A DNA stretch of 64,000 nt from Helicostylum pulchrum (taxonomy: Eukaryota > Mucoromycota > Mucoromycetes > Mucorales > Mucoraceae), in contig JAIXMO010000032.1 in NCBI GenBank assembly GCA_025677825.1, forward strand, positions 124,001 through 188,000, in the 5' to 3' direction. The first letter of the stretch is position 1, and every line of letters begins with the position of its first letter. Shown here piece by piece: positions 12,815 to 24,765 of the stretch. Position numbers and translations under genes: made by a program. The notes beneath the pieces were generated by a model that was not told the origin of the DNA, did not search any database, and worked only from the letters and a program-made list of their open reading frames with translations.

Positions 12815-13996
12815 TTAAATATCGCGAACAATGGATTCTAAAGGTGCATTTTCGTAAATAATACGATAAACGGTATCAAACAAGGGGAAATCCTTTGTCA
12901 TTTGACGAGCTTCAAGGAACTGATGTACTTCTTGAGCGGTTAAAGTACCTTGTAACTTTTGACCGTTTAACATTTGTTTTTCCAATACGTCAATAGGTTT
13001 ACCGGTCTTTGCGAAAGCTTCAGCGACCTTTCTGTTACGTCCACCTGAACAAGTTGTGATTAAATCTGCAACACCACATGATTCGAAAAAGGTAGTATCT
13101 TCAACTGTACCAAAGAAAGTTTGTCCAAACTTACGCATTTCCATTAATCCCAAACGAATAATAGCTGCCTTCGTATTACTACCGTAACTATATTATATAT
13201 GAAAAAGGGCACACTTATCAGATGACTTTGCTTTTTTGGTTTTTTTTTTACCCCAACAAAAAAATAAGATTTTACCCTAAACCATCAGAAATACCAGCTC
13301 CAACAGCAACAACGTTCTTTAAAGCACCACAAAGTTCAACCCCAACATAATCTCTAATAACGTTTACGTGAAAGTAGTTTGTATTGAATAACTTGAAGAA
13401 CAATTCACCATCTTCGTTTGATCTACTACCAATCGTTGTCTCACAAAATCTTTCTAAAGCAACTTCGTCTGCAATATTCGCACCACTAAGAGCGGCAACG
13501 TTAATACCCAACTGACGGGAGATCTCTTCCGAGAACAAAGTGACACCTTCAGGTTTAATCTCGAGACCCTTGATGAGTGAAATGGCCTTTGCGTTAGGGG
13601 CAATATGATCCTTCATCTCGTTACAGACACCACGTACAAACTGGTGAGGTAAAACAAAGATCAAGACTGAGGCACCTCGACTGGCATCCACTAAACTTGG
13701 CATGGCCTTGATATTATCCGTGAATTTAATACCTGGTAAATACTTTGGGTTCTCTCTCTCTCGGTTGATCACATCTGTTAATTTCTCGCCGTTAAATTCC
13801 TCTTCAAATACCCATTGGCGTACTTCTCGCTCAAAGATATCGCTATTTTTCAAAACGTTTTCCGCTACAATCTTTCCTACAGCCGAACCCCTAAGAAAAA
13901 AAAAAGTTTAATACGTATTATACTTTTGATTTTAAAAAAAAGACTATTTTCTTACCAGTTACCAGAACCAATAATACAGACACGCTCTTTACTCAT
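12815..13996 (-). CDS. GPD1: NAD-dependent glycerol-3-phosphate dehydrogenase
   Basis: Three exons: 13956-13996, 13276-13890, 12815-13187, giving 342 aa. The N-terminus carries the dinucleotide-binding motif [14 protein letters not shown]. It is followed by [23 protein letters not shown] and, at the active site, [21 protein letters not shown] with the catalytic lysine in GALKN. It reduces dihydroxyacetone phosphate to glycerol-3-phosphate, feeding glycerolipid synthesis, redox balance and osmotic glycerol production. There is no N-terminal targeting extension, so it is probably cytosolic. It is convergent with the membrane-protein gene, with only 74 bp between stop codons. Confidence 0.96.
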
Positions 13997-16644
13997 TTTT
14001 GTTGTTGTTATATAAAATCTTTTAGATGAAAGAAAAGATAATGATTGAAATCTGAAGGGTTGAATGTATTTATAGGCCATTTTTGTGGTTTACAAAAAAA
14101 AAAGGAGGGTGAATTTATTTTCTTGTATTACAACAATATAACAAAAAAAGTTGACTTTTAATTGCTTTTTATCTATATAAAACATGAAATAGACCAAAAC
14201 AATCATTTGCTCATGTGTAGATTGGTGGAAAATGTGTCAACATGTGCCAAACATATGAAGAATTATAATAACTAAAAGCTAATCGGTCTTGTCTAAATTT
14301 CACATGATTCTTTGTACCTTTCTTTTTTTAATTACTTTTTTCGAAAAAAAAAGGTCTGTGCATGTTTACGCGCTTGTATTTTCTACTATTATAAGCTTTT
14401 TCTTATTGGTAATTCTAGCTTACATATCGTATTCCTTTACGTTATATTATCGACATCTTCATAATTATACCAATCCCCGATTACATGTGTAACCTTATAC
14501 TTTTTCCGTTCAAATAGGAATCGTTGTAAATTAAACCAACCTATATATACATTTACATTAATAGCATTCGATTGCATAAAAATCATAAAACAATATTATA
14601 ACGTGTTCGTTGATAAAAAAATAATCTCGTATCTAGTATTTTATTATAAAGATTGAGAAAAAAGTCTGAAATCGGAGAAGCAAAAGTGAAAGTATGTAGA
14701 CCCAGCCTCCCTCTCTTTTCAGTTTCCTGATTCCATTGAACAAAAGACCCTGCCAGATTTTCTTACCCGACTTGTACCAGTACGTGTCACAGGTCATTCT
14801 ACTAAAGGATCTATCTATATTGCCTGTTCAAAGATAGTAAAATGATACCATATTATTTCCGTGTTGTCAGACTACTTATACAAAGAACGTGGAACTCCCA
14901 AAAAGTGGATACTCGGAAAAATTCATATGAATACGCGAAACATTTTCTAATTGGTGAAACAAAATAGCTGTTAAATATTCTGCGTGTATTACTCTTTTAC
15001 ATCTTTCAAAAAAAAAAAAGAGTCATTTAGATTCTGTATTACATATTAAATAAAAAAAGGTCTATTATAAAGGTTCTAGGTTACATGCTCAGACCACTTC
15101 TCGTGGAAATTAATTTTATAAAAAAAATTTCTAGGTAGTTTTTTGCTTTATCTTTTCGATCTACACAGGTTTTTTTTATCGCGTACCAACTTTATTTTTA
15201 GCAATAACCAATTTGACATGTTTTGTTTTACAGCCCTGTACAACGTATTAGAGAGGTACATATTTTGTCTTCCCCCAGCAGTGCAGATTTCGATAAGCCG
15301 CACAAACCTAAAGTTTAGGTGTGATAGAGCATTTGTCAGAACTGTAACGTCCTGTTTGCAATAAGATTCTCTTTTTTTCCCCTAACTAGGTTTTAAACAT
15401 CATATGTTCAACGATCGATTGATTTGCCAATCTCGATTTGGCATACCGTTGTAATTAAACGATATGTAAAAAAGGGGACTATTGCATGAATTAAATAGGC
15501 ACTATAATTGCATGTAAAAACGAGTGTGTTTCTTGTAATAAAGACGTAGCGTGCGAGAAAAAAAAAATACTGTAGTTACATTTATGATAAAGTATTCTTT
15601 TCTTTTCTTTCTTTCTTTCTAAAATTAATTCGCATACAAGCAAAGAATCTTTTTATATAGTATATGTACATCTTTCCCTCAGGGAGGAGCCTTTTTCTGT
15701 GGTATGGTGGTGTCGGTGCAAACGGGTATGGTTCGCACTTTTTCAATCGACCGTGTAATTTGGCCGCGTATCAAGAATTCCCCAAAAATATTTGTGTGGT
15801 GTCCCAGGCTATTGTTCCTTTTCATCTCTCGCGTGGGTATCAGAATGCCTTTAATCCTTTCTCAATCAAGCAGTGTCATGGAGAAACTGTGAAATACAGA
15901 TATATAATTGTTAGCAAATCGGTCTATACTACTTCGGGCTTCTAGTACTTTGACCATTCGGCCAATAAATATTTTCCTTTCACCTCTTCAGAGCAAGTGT
16001 ATTTTTTTCGCGACTAAACAAAATGATCAATATGTCAAAGGTAATAAAAATCCTGCATATTTTATCACATAATACCAAATAAAAAAAAAATACTCAATTT
16101 AATTCTTTCTATTCAAACCCCTCAAAAATAGGTACGTGTTTTCTTTCTTTTAGCAGTGATCATCAAAAGACTCTTCTTAACTCAGCTGAAAGAGCTTAAT
16201 AATCAATGAATTGCTTTCCCCCAACCAAAAAAAAAAATGATAACCATCACGGACACTTTAATACAGAATAGGCAATCTGAGTCAAATAATATTTCATAAA
16301 GAAGAAAAAGTCTTTAGCTGCCTTTTTTTTTCTATCATGTTATATTCTAAGAGCAAGGGGGATCGTATGACTCTTACTCGACCCGTTTTTTCTTCTCTTG
16401 AACCTTTTCTCTAAAAGGACAATTTGTTTTTACGCAATATCATACATTTTTCTGTATCCTGCAGGTTTGAGGACAGCGTTTTTTTTTTTAGTGCAGGCTA
16501 AATCTTTTTTCCCTGAAAGTAGTTTTGCATCAAGTAATCCTATATCCTAATTAGGAATCGCTTAATTTCTGTATAAAAAAGCAATTTGACGGGAGATTCC
16601 GTTGTTTCTTCTTTACCTTTTTACTTTTTCTCAATTAAAAAAAA
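13997..16644. other. Long divergent intergenic spacer (2.6 kb)
   Basis: This separates GPD1 (-) from the epoxide-hydrolase gene (+). It is mostly AT-rich with frequent stops. Around 15664-15900 the composition becomes noticeably more G/C-balanced and an overlapping pair of short plus-strand ORFs appears, but neither resembles a protein I know. No RNA gene was identified. Confidence 0.5.
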
Positions 16645-17756
16645 ATGTTGGATAAAAACGACCCTGCCACTTTTAACCATCAATACGTTAACCTTAACGG
16701 TTTGCGTATGCACTATGTTGATGAAAACTCTTCATCCTCAAAGGCTTTATTACTTGTTCACGGTTGGCCTGATCTGTAAGTTTTTAAAAGTAAAAATGAT
16801 ATATAATTCATACAACTTAGCCTTTTTTCTTTTTTTACGTAGCTGGCTTGGATGGAGAGAACAAATTCCTTTCCTTGTTAACCTTGGTTATCGCGTAATT
16901 GTTCCTACTCTTCGTGGTTTCGGTGAGACTGTAAGTATCTTCCCACACAGATTTTAAAAATATCTATGCCTATTTATTTATCTTTTTTTTTCTTTCATGC
17001 AATCAGGAAGGACCTGCAGACCCCTCATTATTCGGTTACAAGAACATTGCTAATGACTTGGTCGCACTTTTAGATCATCTTGAACTTCCTACCGTCACTG
17101 TCATTGGTCACGATTGGGGAGGAGCTGTTACTTGGAGATTCGGTCAATTCTATCCAGAAAGAGTAAAGGCCCTTGCCAGTTTCTGTACACCTTATTTCCC
17201 TGCTATGAATGTCGATGTTACATTGGAACAAGTAGTTCAAGTTTTACCCAATTTCAAATACCAACTTTATTTAGCTACACCTGAAGCTGAAAAGGATTTG
17301 GATAACAACATGGCAAAGTTCTTCCGTCTAGTCTTCCGTCCTATTGCCGATGGTAAGAGTTTAAGAGATCCTGAGACCGGTTGTTTAGCTGAAGGTCGCG
17401 AGGATGTTGCTCGTAGTGAGGTCATTCCTGAAAAGGTGTTGGATTATTACATTGAGGCCTATACCAAGCAAGGTGCTCGTGGTGGTTTAAACTGGTACAA
17501 GCAAACACATAACAACTTTGTACAATGTAAGGATATCGATCCTATCATTAACAAGCCTTCTTTGATGGTAATTGCTGAACTCGATAAAGCTTTACCCCCT
17601 TCCATGTCTGCTAAAATGTCTGAGTATATTCCCGGTGTAGAAATGCACCTCGTTAAGGATTCTGGTCACTGGATTCTTTGGGAAAAGCCTGAAGAGTGTA
17701 ATGCTTACTTGAAAGACTTCCTTGGCAGAGTTGACCCTATTCCTTCCAAATTGTAA
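16645..17756 (+). CDS. Alpha/beta hydrolase, soluble epoxide hydrolase type
   Basis: Three exons: 16645-16775, 16843-16930, 17007-17756, giving 322 aa. The oxyanion motif HGWPD and the nucleophile motif GHDWGG (Asp nucleophile rather than Ser) are both present. The lid region follows, then a catalytic-acid segment (ELDKALPP) and a terminal histidine in SGHWILWEKPEE. The Asp nucleophile in HDWGG is characteristic of epoxide hydrolases, which open epoxides through an alkyl-enzyme ester; haloalkane dehalogenases share it. No signal peptide is visible, so it is probably cytosolic or peroxisome-associated. The true substrate is unknown. The start was chosen because the preceding 60 bp is A-rich leader and the upstream frame lacks homology. 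Confidence 0.9.
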
Positions 17757-18065
17757 ATAATTTCATATATTAATTAAAAAAAAAAAAAAATTGATATCTT
17801 TTTTTATTATTACTATTACTATTACTATTTTTCCTTTTCTTTTTCTTTGGGGTAAAAAAAGGGGGGGAGGGGTTTACTTTACAAATCAAGTGAAGGTATG
17901 CTGAGAGCACCTGCAGCAAGACATAAATTACGTTGTGTAAACTGTACAGTGTAAATCGGTGTATTTTTAGTTGGAAACACAGATAGATGATCATTACTAC
18001 ACACACAAAAAAAAAATATACATATATATTTAATTATGTACTCAAAAAGAAAATATCTTAATATT
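17757..18065. other. Convergent 3' spacer
   Basis: About 310 bp between the stops of the epoxide-hydrolase gene and TAF5. It contains A runs, TTA-type triplet repeats and a short G-rich stretch near 17858-17872. No gene is seen. Confidence 0.6.
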
Positions 18066-20357
18066 TTACCTTTCTAAAGTACCCTTTTTCCTCTTATTAT
18101 CTAAACTTGGTTTAGCTTTTTCATTTTCTTTTTTATCCTTTTGTTTTCCATTTGGCTTTGATCGTTTTAAATCAGGAGCTTCTGCTTGTATATGATGAGG
18201 AGTGCCCTTTATCACATCCCAAACACGTACAGTACCATCAGCACTACCGGATACCAATACAGTACTTTCTGAATTAAAACTGACACAGTAAATAAACCCT
18301 GTATGTCCAGTCATACTTTTTAATTTCTTTCCAGTTGCTAAATCCCAAATAATAATCGATTTATCTTCTCCGGCTGATGCCATTAATCTACCGTTTGGTG
18401 ATACTGCTACTGTATTTACAGATCCTGTATGGCCTGTAAATACACGTACACATGTTCCTCTTTGTACATCCCATAATCTCGCTGTTCTATCACTAGACGC
18501 TGTAACTACATATTTAGAGTTAGGATGAAACCTGACAGCCTGCACGAAAAAAAAAGAGTATTAGTTGTTTATTTTTTCTTTTCCTTTTTTTTAAACTTAC
18601 ATTAACATCAGAAAGATGGCCAGCAAAAATACGCAACGGATTAACATGATCACAACTCCATAATCTTGCGGTTTTATCATGTGAAGCCGTAGCGAAATAA
18701 AATCCATAAGGACCGAAATCAACATCCCAAATAGGATAATTGTGACTTTTATAGCATACCAAGTTTGTAAATGTGTCAAGACTCCATAATCGAACTAATA
18801 ATCAAATTCACATTAACACGTCTATATCCATATATACAGAAATCTTTTTTTTTACCTGTTTGATCTTCCGAACAAGATATAAGATACTTATTATCGTGAC
18901 TGAAACTTAATCCATACACGGGCCCAGCATGCCCAATCATTTTTTTATACTGTGTTCCTGCAAGTCCTTCTTCTCTTTCACTTTTACTTTTTAACTTTTT
19001 TCCTTTTAGATTCCATACTTTAATATACGATTCTGAAAATCCACCGGCCACTAATGTTGTATCTTCTGAGACCGTCAAGCAATTAAGTCTAATTGAACGC
19101 GATTAATATATATTACATATTAAAATATATTTCCCATTTGGTACTTTACAAATCGTGCGTGTTGTGAAACGTATACAGGCAAACACTCGGTAACGCTGCG
19201 CTTCCTAATGAAACTCGTTTTCTTAATTCACTTAATGATTCTAACTCTGCTTGAATATCTGTGCTACGACTAAGAAAAAAAATATTTTAGAAATTTGACA
19301 GCTACGACCAAAAAAAGAAAGACATACTATGCATGATGAGCTGCAATTTCATCTAAATTGAATGAATCCACTAAAACCTCCTCTTTGACCTTATTCATAA
19401 CAGCATTATTCTGTTATTATTTTTTGCGTGTGTGTGTGTGTGTGTAAGTAACCATGATGTAAATTATTGTTATTTTTCTTTACCTGAATATTGTTTATTT
19501 CGTGAAACTCTTCAATTTGATCGTTATTATGGCCAATAATACCTTCTTCTTCCGATATTCCGCCTGCAGATGCCGGTGTCAGTTTTCCAGTAACCAAATG
19601 TATATTTAAATGTTGATTGACGAGGCGTATTAAATTTAAAAACTTATTATCTTGCATATAAGAAAGGAATAATTCGAATGGAATAGAGGATATACGAATG
19701 TTGTACTTATTGGTGAGGTATAATGCGGCTATACTATTTTCTTTTAAATCTTGTGCTGTTTTAATTAAACTTAGTGCTTCGATATCGGTGCTATGATGTT
19801 GTATATGATCGTCCTTGTATTGATTGAACAGGTCCAGTCCTATACATATATTTAGATATATACATGTATATATATGTTGAATTCAATCACATCAAAATCT
19901 TACCGTGTTCTACAAGTCCTTTTGACATCAAGTCTAGAAATACATGAACAAATAAAGGATATAATATAGATTGTAACTCGTGCTATTTAAATATCGTTAG
20001 CAAAGATGTTCAACCGTGCTGTAAAAAAAAAAAAAAAAAAAAAAAAAGAATTACTTTATATAAATCGAGTGCGTTTAATATCCATTCTCTTAAACTTTGA
20101 AAACTATGTACAGTAGCATCTAAATCGCCACCACCTTGTCCAGGATCTTGCTTTATTAACTGAACGTGGTTTGGTAAATTAGGTGAACCATTAAACTTTT
20201 TTGTCAACTGTTCCAATGAGACAATATTATGTTCTGCTGATTCTTGAATGTACGCGAGTTCTGTTGGACTATAACCTTTTTTTAAAAAGTAAGTTGATAA
20301 TATCTTATCTACATCATGGCTAGAAGGCATGGTGGGTTGCATTTCGTTGTGGTTCAT
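18066..20357 (-). CDS. TAF5: TFIID/SAGA subunit TAF5 (WD40)
   Basis: Eight exons: 20055-20357, 19904-19982, 19484-19839, 19328-19410, 19150-19269, 18856-19088, 18601-18794, 18066-18539, giving 613 aa. A LisH-like N-terminus ([15 protein letters not shown]) is followed by the TAF5 NTD2 helical domain ([17 protein letters not shown]) and the family segment [14 protein letters not shown]. Six WD40 repeats ending in VWNL, LWSL, LWSC, LWDV, IWDL and VWDV come next. A Lys-rich tail of about 40 residues ends the protein. TAF5 scaffolds histone-fold TAFs in TFIID and SAGA. Start choice is uncertain: Met codons at 20357, 20342 and 20330 are all possible, and 20402 is also in frame. The first intron carries a 25-T tract. 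Confidence 0.94.
20023..20047 (-). repeat. 25-nt homopolymer inside TAF5 intron 1
   Basis: Reads as 25 A on the plus strand, so 25 U in the TAF5 pre-mRNA. It is followed by a branch-point-like GCTAAC about 15 nt before the acceptor at 19983-19984. Confidence 0.85.
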
Positions 20358-20509
20358 GAGTGAAGAGCAGAGCAGAAAGAAAGAAAAAAAACGGAGCATC
20401 AAAGTCCAAGAGTTGTTGTCGACGTCATTAAAAAAAAATTATATTTTTGTTGCATATTTATCTTCTACAGAGAATATAAAATTTTTTTTTTCTATCTTAA
20501 TTGATTTAA

Positions 20510-21544
20510 ATGGAAGGTAGTTTACTTGACGAAGAAATGAAGATCATTCGCTCCGATCCGCAATTACTAACTAGACGTGGTGAAGTATTAATGAATGAAA
20601 TGAATGCCATGGAAAACGAACAAGCTAATCAACAAGAATTGATAGTGGAGGAAGAAGAAGAGGAAGAAGAGACGATCGAAATTGACAAAAAATATAACAG
20701 TATGAGGGAAATTCGTCTAGCAGCTATTGAATATGGAAGAAGGCGTAAGTTTGCTGTATCGACTTTAAGAAGTGGAGCTCGACAATTAGTATTAGCCTGT
20801 AAACACTCTGGTTCTTATAGAGGAACAAAGAAAACTGTGACGAAGGAAGCAAATACAACCGAACCAGGAAGTCACTTGCCGGCAATTGCTTTGCAACAAG
20901 CGGAGGAAGAAGAAAGTACACCACAAAAGAGAACCCGTAAGAAAGTCAGTCGAAAGATCGAATGTCCATTTCAAATTAGAGCTAAACCTATCAAAGGTGA
21001 TCAATGGATTGTATATAAAATGGTCTTGGAACATAATCATCCTATGGCTGTCGATAGTAAAGCTTATGCTCAACACAGAAAATTAGACGAAGAAACACAA
21101 AAACTGATTGTTCGTCTTATGCGTTCTGGATCAACAAATACGATGATTGTCAAATATCTCAGCTTAAAAGGGATCAGAAATGTTGTGAGAAAGGATATTG
21201 CAAACTTACGACAAACCTACTTTAACCCAAACAATAATAAAATTAGTGCTACAGGAAATATTTTATACCAAGTGGAACAAATTGATGGTCAAGAACCCTA
21301 TCGACTTGGTGATAGCCAACAACAAGTTGAACAAATCAATATGCAAGAAAATGAATCATATCATCAACCTAAACAACTTGAAATGCAAGTTGAACAAAAT
21401 GAGTCATATCAACCTGAGAAAATTGAGTCATGTCAATCTGAACAAATTAATATGCAAGAAAATGAATCTTGTGAGTGTGTAGCTATTCAAGCTCGAAAAG
21501 TAGTGGAAGCAATGGAAGCATTAAAACAAGAAGAAAATCAATAA
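20510..21544 (+). CDS. FAR1/WRKY-GCM1-type zinc-finger DNA-binding protein
   Basis: Single-exon ORF of 344 aa. After an acidic segment (Glu run near residues 46-54) lies a FAR1-like domain: SMREIRLAAIEYGRRRKFAV, Cys97 in LACKHSGSY, Cys152 in IECPFQIRA, then His175 and His177 in LEHNHPM. This Cys-Cys-His-His ligand pattern is that of the FAR1/WRKY-GCM1 fold found at the N-terminus of Mutator-like transposases. A helical segment (TQKLIVRLMRSGSTNTMIVKYL) follows, and then a Gln/Glu-rich C-terminal tail with two copies of EQINMQENES. There is no DDE transposase domain, so it looks like a transposase-derived transcription factor. It is head to head with TAF5. Confidence 0.85.
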   Translation: MEGSLLDEEMKIIRSDPQLLTRRGEVLMNEMNAMENEQANQQELIVEEEEEEEETIEIDKKYNSMREIRLAAIEYGRRRKFAVSTLRSGARQLVLACKHSGSYRGTKKTVTKEANTTEPGSHLPAIALQQAEEEESTPQKRTRKKVSRKIECPFQIRAKPIKGDQWIVYKMVLEHNHPMAVDSKAYAQHRKLDEETQKLIVRLMRSGSTNTMIVKYLSLKGIRNVVRKDIANLRQTYFNPNNNKISATGNILYQVEQIDGQEPYRLGDSQQQVEQINMQENESYHQPKQLEMQVEQNESYQPEKIESCQSEQINMQENESCECVAIQARKVVEAMEALKQEENQ

Positions 21545-21562
21545 GTCTATTTTATTATTTAA

Positions 21563-23798
21563 TTATTGGACATTGCCGTCATCTGTGTTGGTAGGAAAAT
21601 CTGGAGGCGCTTCTTCAGACTATTATTTTTTTAAAAAATAAAAAAGTGTTTAATAACTGCTATTATTATTATAATTATGACTATTATTTTACCTGTGCTG
21701 CTGGTCTTCTAACATATTCATCATATACTGTATGTTCAACAAAAGGTCTCTTACCCAATAAATTCTCCATATCTTCTCTTGTCAAAACTTCCTTTTCTAA
21801 TAATAACTGTGCTACCTTTTCAATATCTGCCTTCTTTTCAGTTAACAATGTTAAAGTACGAGCATAAGCATCTGTAATAAGTTTACGTGCTTCATTATCG
21901 ATTAAAGTACCAGTTTGCTCTGAGAAAGGCTTTTGGAATTGTTGATCGTTGGAAGGATCATTAAATGAAAGAGGACCAACCTTATCATTCATACCATATG
22001 TAGTTACTTGAGCATAAGCAATCTTGGTAACCTTTTGTAAATCATCTTGAGCACCAGTAGTAATAGATTCAAAAAAGATTTGTTCTGATACACGACCGCC
22101 TAAAGTCATACACATACGATCTAACAATTGCTTTTTAGAGTAAAGGTATTGATCCTTTGGTAAATATTGTGCATAACCGAGTGCTGCGGAACCACGAGGA
22201 ATAACTGAAACTTTAAGTAATGGATCAGCATGTTCTAAATACCAACCAGCAACAGCATGACCTGCTTCATGATAAGCGACAGTCTTCTTTTCTTCAGGTG
22301 ATAAAACTCTAGACTTCTTTTCAAGGCCTGCAATCACTCTTTCAATAGCATCTTCAAAGTCTTGTTCTTCTACTTGTTCCTTCAAATGACGAGCTGCAAT
22401 TAATGCAGCTTCATTACAGATATTACGAAGGTCAGCTCCACTAAAACCAGGTGTTAAGGCAGCTAATTTACGTGATAATTGTTCTATATTTACACTTGTC
22501 TTAATAGGCTTTAAATGAACCTTGATAATATCAGCACGACCTCCAATATCAGGACGATCAATTGTGATATGACGATCAAAACGGCCAGGACGCATTAAAG
22601 CGGGATCTAATACATCAGGACGATTGGTACCGGCTAAAACAACAACATGTTGACTAGAATCAAAACCATCCATTTCAACCAACAATTGATTTAAAGTACT
22701 TTCTCTTTCATCATTACCACCCATTTGTCCACCTTTACCTCTTGCTTTACCAATAGCATCAATTTCATCAACAAAAATAATACAAGGTGCGTTCTTCTTT
22801 GCAGTAGCAAATAAATCACGTACACGAGAAGGCCCAACACCAACAAACATTTCAACAAATTCAGAACCGGAGACACTATAAAATGGTACACCAGCTTCAC
22901 CAGCAGTAGCCTTAGCTAAAAGAGTTTTACCTGTACCGGGAGGACCAGAAAGAATAGCACCCTTAGGAATGGTAGCACCCAACTTTTCATAAATTTGGGG
23001 GTTCTTTAAAAAGTTTACAAATTCCATAATTTCAAGCTTGGCTTCATCTGCACCAGCCACATCCTTAAACTTGACACTGACTTGATTTTCTTGATTAAAC
23101 ATTTTAGCTTTACTCTTACCAACACCAAAGATACCACCACCAGCCCCACCAGGTCCCTTTTTAGTCATATAATAAATAACACCAATAATAAGTAAAGTAG
23201 GAGCAAAATGAAGTATAGTCTGTGCCACACTAATTTCGTCATGGTAAGCAACAGGTACGCGTTCGTTGGAAGGAATACCTAATTCCTTTTGTGCGTCGTC
23301 CAAACTACGTTCCAATGCATCCACAGAACCAATTGAGAAATAAAAAGTAGAAGAAGGTGACACACCGACAGAATTAGCGTCATTTCTTAAATAAACTCGA
23401 ACTCGATTCTTATTCAAAACTTCAAGACGATCTACAAGACCTTTATCTAACAAGTTGGTTCTAAATGCTTGCCAAGTTAATTCTTTCGAGTTTTCGGAAG
23501 GTGCGACTGATCGATATAAAAAGTAACTACCCAAGACTGTACCTAAAATGATATTGACATTTGGCATTTCAGGTTGAGGTGGTGTAGGCTTTGCATTAGG
23601 TTTGGGTTCAGCTTTGTTGTTGGCTTGAGTAGGACTAGGTTTGGTCTTTTTACCAAAAAATCCTTCAAATCCTTTAGGTACTTGTTCCTCTGGTTTTTTA
23701 TCAGTGTATAAACGTTTTTGTAAAATGGCACGTTGGCGGAGACCTGTTGTACTACGTACAGCACATCTTGCTGCTGTACTAGATAAGCGAGACAACAT
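21563..23798 (-). CDS. Mitochondrial FtsH-family AAA protease (m-AAA type)
   Basis: Two exons, 21693-23798 and 21563-21619, giving 720 aa. A basic, Ser/Arg-rich presequence (about residues 1-31) is followed by two membrane segments (about 81-98 and 193-212) flanking a small domain ([24 protein letters not shown]). Two segments fit the matrix-facing m-AAA protease (Afg3/Yta10/Yta12) better than single-pass i-AAA Yme1. The AAA module has Walker A GPPGTGKT (285-292), Walker B IIFVDEID (340-347) and the [22 protein letters not shown]. The metalloprotease motif HEAGH is at 510-514. It degrades misfolded inner-membrane proteins and processes MrpL32-type substrates. The tiny second exon encodes an acidic tail. 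It lies tail to tail with the FAR1-like gene (18 bp apart). Confidence 0.95.
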
Positions 23799-24265
23799 AA
23801 CAATTGAATAAAAAAAAAAGAAAGGGGGAAGAAGGAAAAAAGAAATTACAAAACAGAAAAAAAAAAGCGGTTATATATAATATATATGTAGACCCCCCCA
23901 GAACTTTGTCTATTTTTTTTTTCTTTTTTTTTTTTGAGTCATATACTCTTCCGTCGCTCATAAAATTCTTTGACGGGAATGAGCGACAAAACGTATATCT
24001 TTTCATATGTCACGTATTTGAGACAGGCCAAGATTACATAACAGCTTGTAATAAATAAAATGATAACCAGTTGCTCTCTATATAATAACCTTTATATATA
24101 CACGCAATAAAATAACAGAATTGTTTCTGTGCGGGATATTTTAACTGGTAAATAGGTTTATTGCGTCTGTTGTTTATTAATAAATATCTAAAAAAGAAGA
24201 AAGTTTTTTTTCTTTCCGGAAATAATTATATATATATTTGTTAAAGAAATAGTCTTGTATATAAT
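23799..24265. other. Intergenic spacer, FtsH promoter side
   Basis: About 470 bp between the FtsH start and the COX6 stop, both minus strand. It is rich in A/T runs, with a TATATAA-like stretch near 23873-23888. No gene is seen. Confidence 0.6.
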
Positions 24266-24765
24266 TTAAAGAGCAAGTTCTTCCTTGGTCAAGAGACCTA
24301 ATTCCTTACGAATGGGCTCTAATTCAACAAGGTATTCGTTGTATTGCTTATCGTTTTCGACCTTATCCTTAAGACCTTCGAAAACACGAACACCAGTAGC
24401 GAAATCATTGACACGACGAGAAGCCTTCAAAGCTGACTCAATAACTGAAGTGGCGGGAACAAGATCGTAAGCAAAAGCATTGTTCAAACCACGTTGAAGT
24501 TCAAAGAGATCTTCAACATTGTCAAAGAATTTAACATAACGTGCAGTGAAAGACTCGAAACTTTCATCCTCATGACCAGCAGAATAGAAACGGCTGCCCA
24601 TAGCTATCATATTGAAGAAGAAAAATTTTTTGGTGGTTAGGTCTTTTTTTTTTCTCTTTCTTTTTTTGTATTCTATTTTGAATTCTTACCCATGGGGCGA
24701 GAGACATTGGCAACTGAACGAACAGCAGTGGCGCGAGCAATGTTGGTGACGGCAGTACGAAGCAT
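24266..24765 (-). CDS. COX6: Cytochrome c oxidase subunit 6 (Va in animals)
   Basis: Two exons, 24690-24765 and 24266-24603, giving 137 aa. The N-terminus (MLRTAVTNIARATAVRSVAN) is a typical mitochondrial presequence. The mature part (ESFTARYVKFFDNVEDLFELQRGLNNAFAYDLVP, then RRVNDFATGVRVFEGLKDKV) is the Cox6/COX5A family helical repeat. It is a nuclear-encoded matrix-side subunit of complex IV. Length and both ends agree with the family, so the model is secure. Confidence 0.96.

Noticed and set aside
15664..15900. U-snRNA candidate on the minus strand
   Set aside because: An Sm-like TATTTTTGG is present but none of the conserved U1, U2, U4, U5 or U6 sequences is found.
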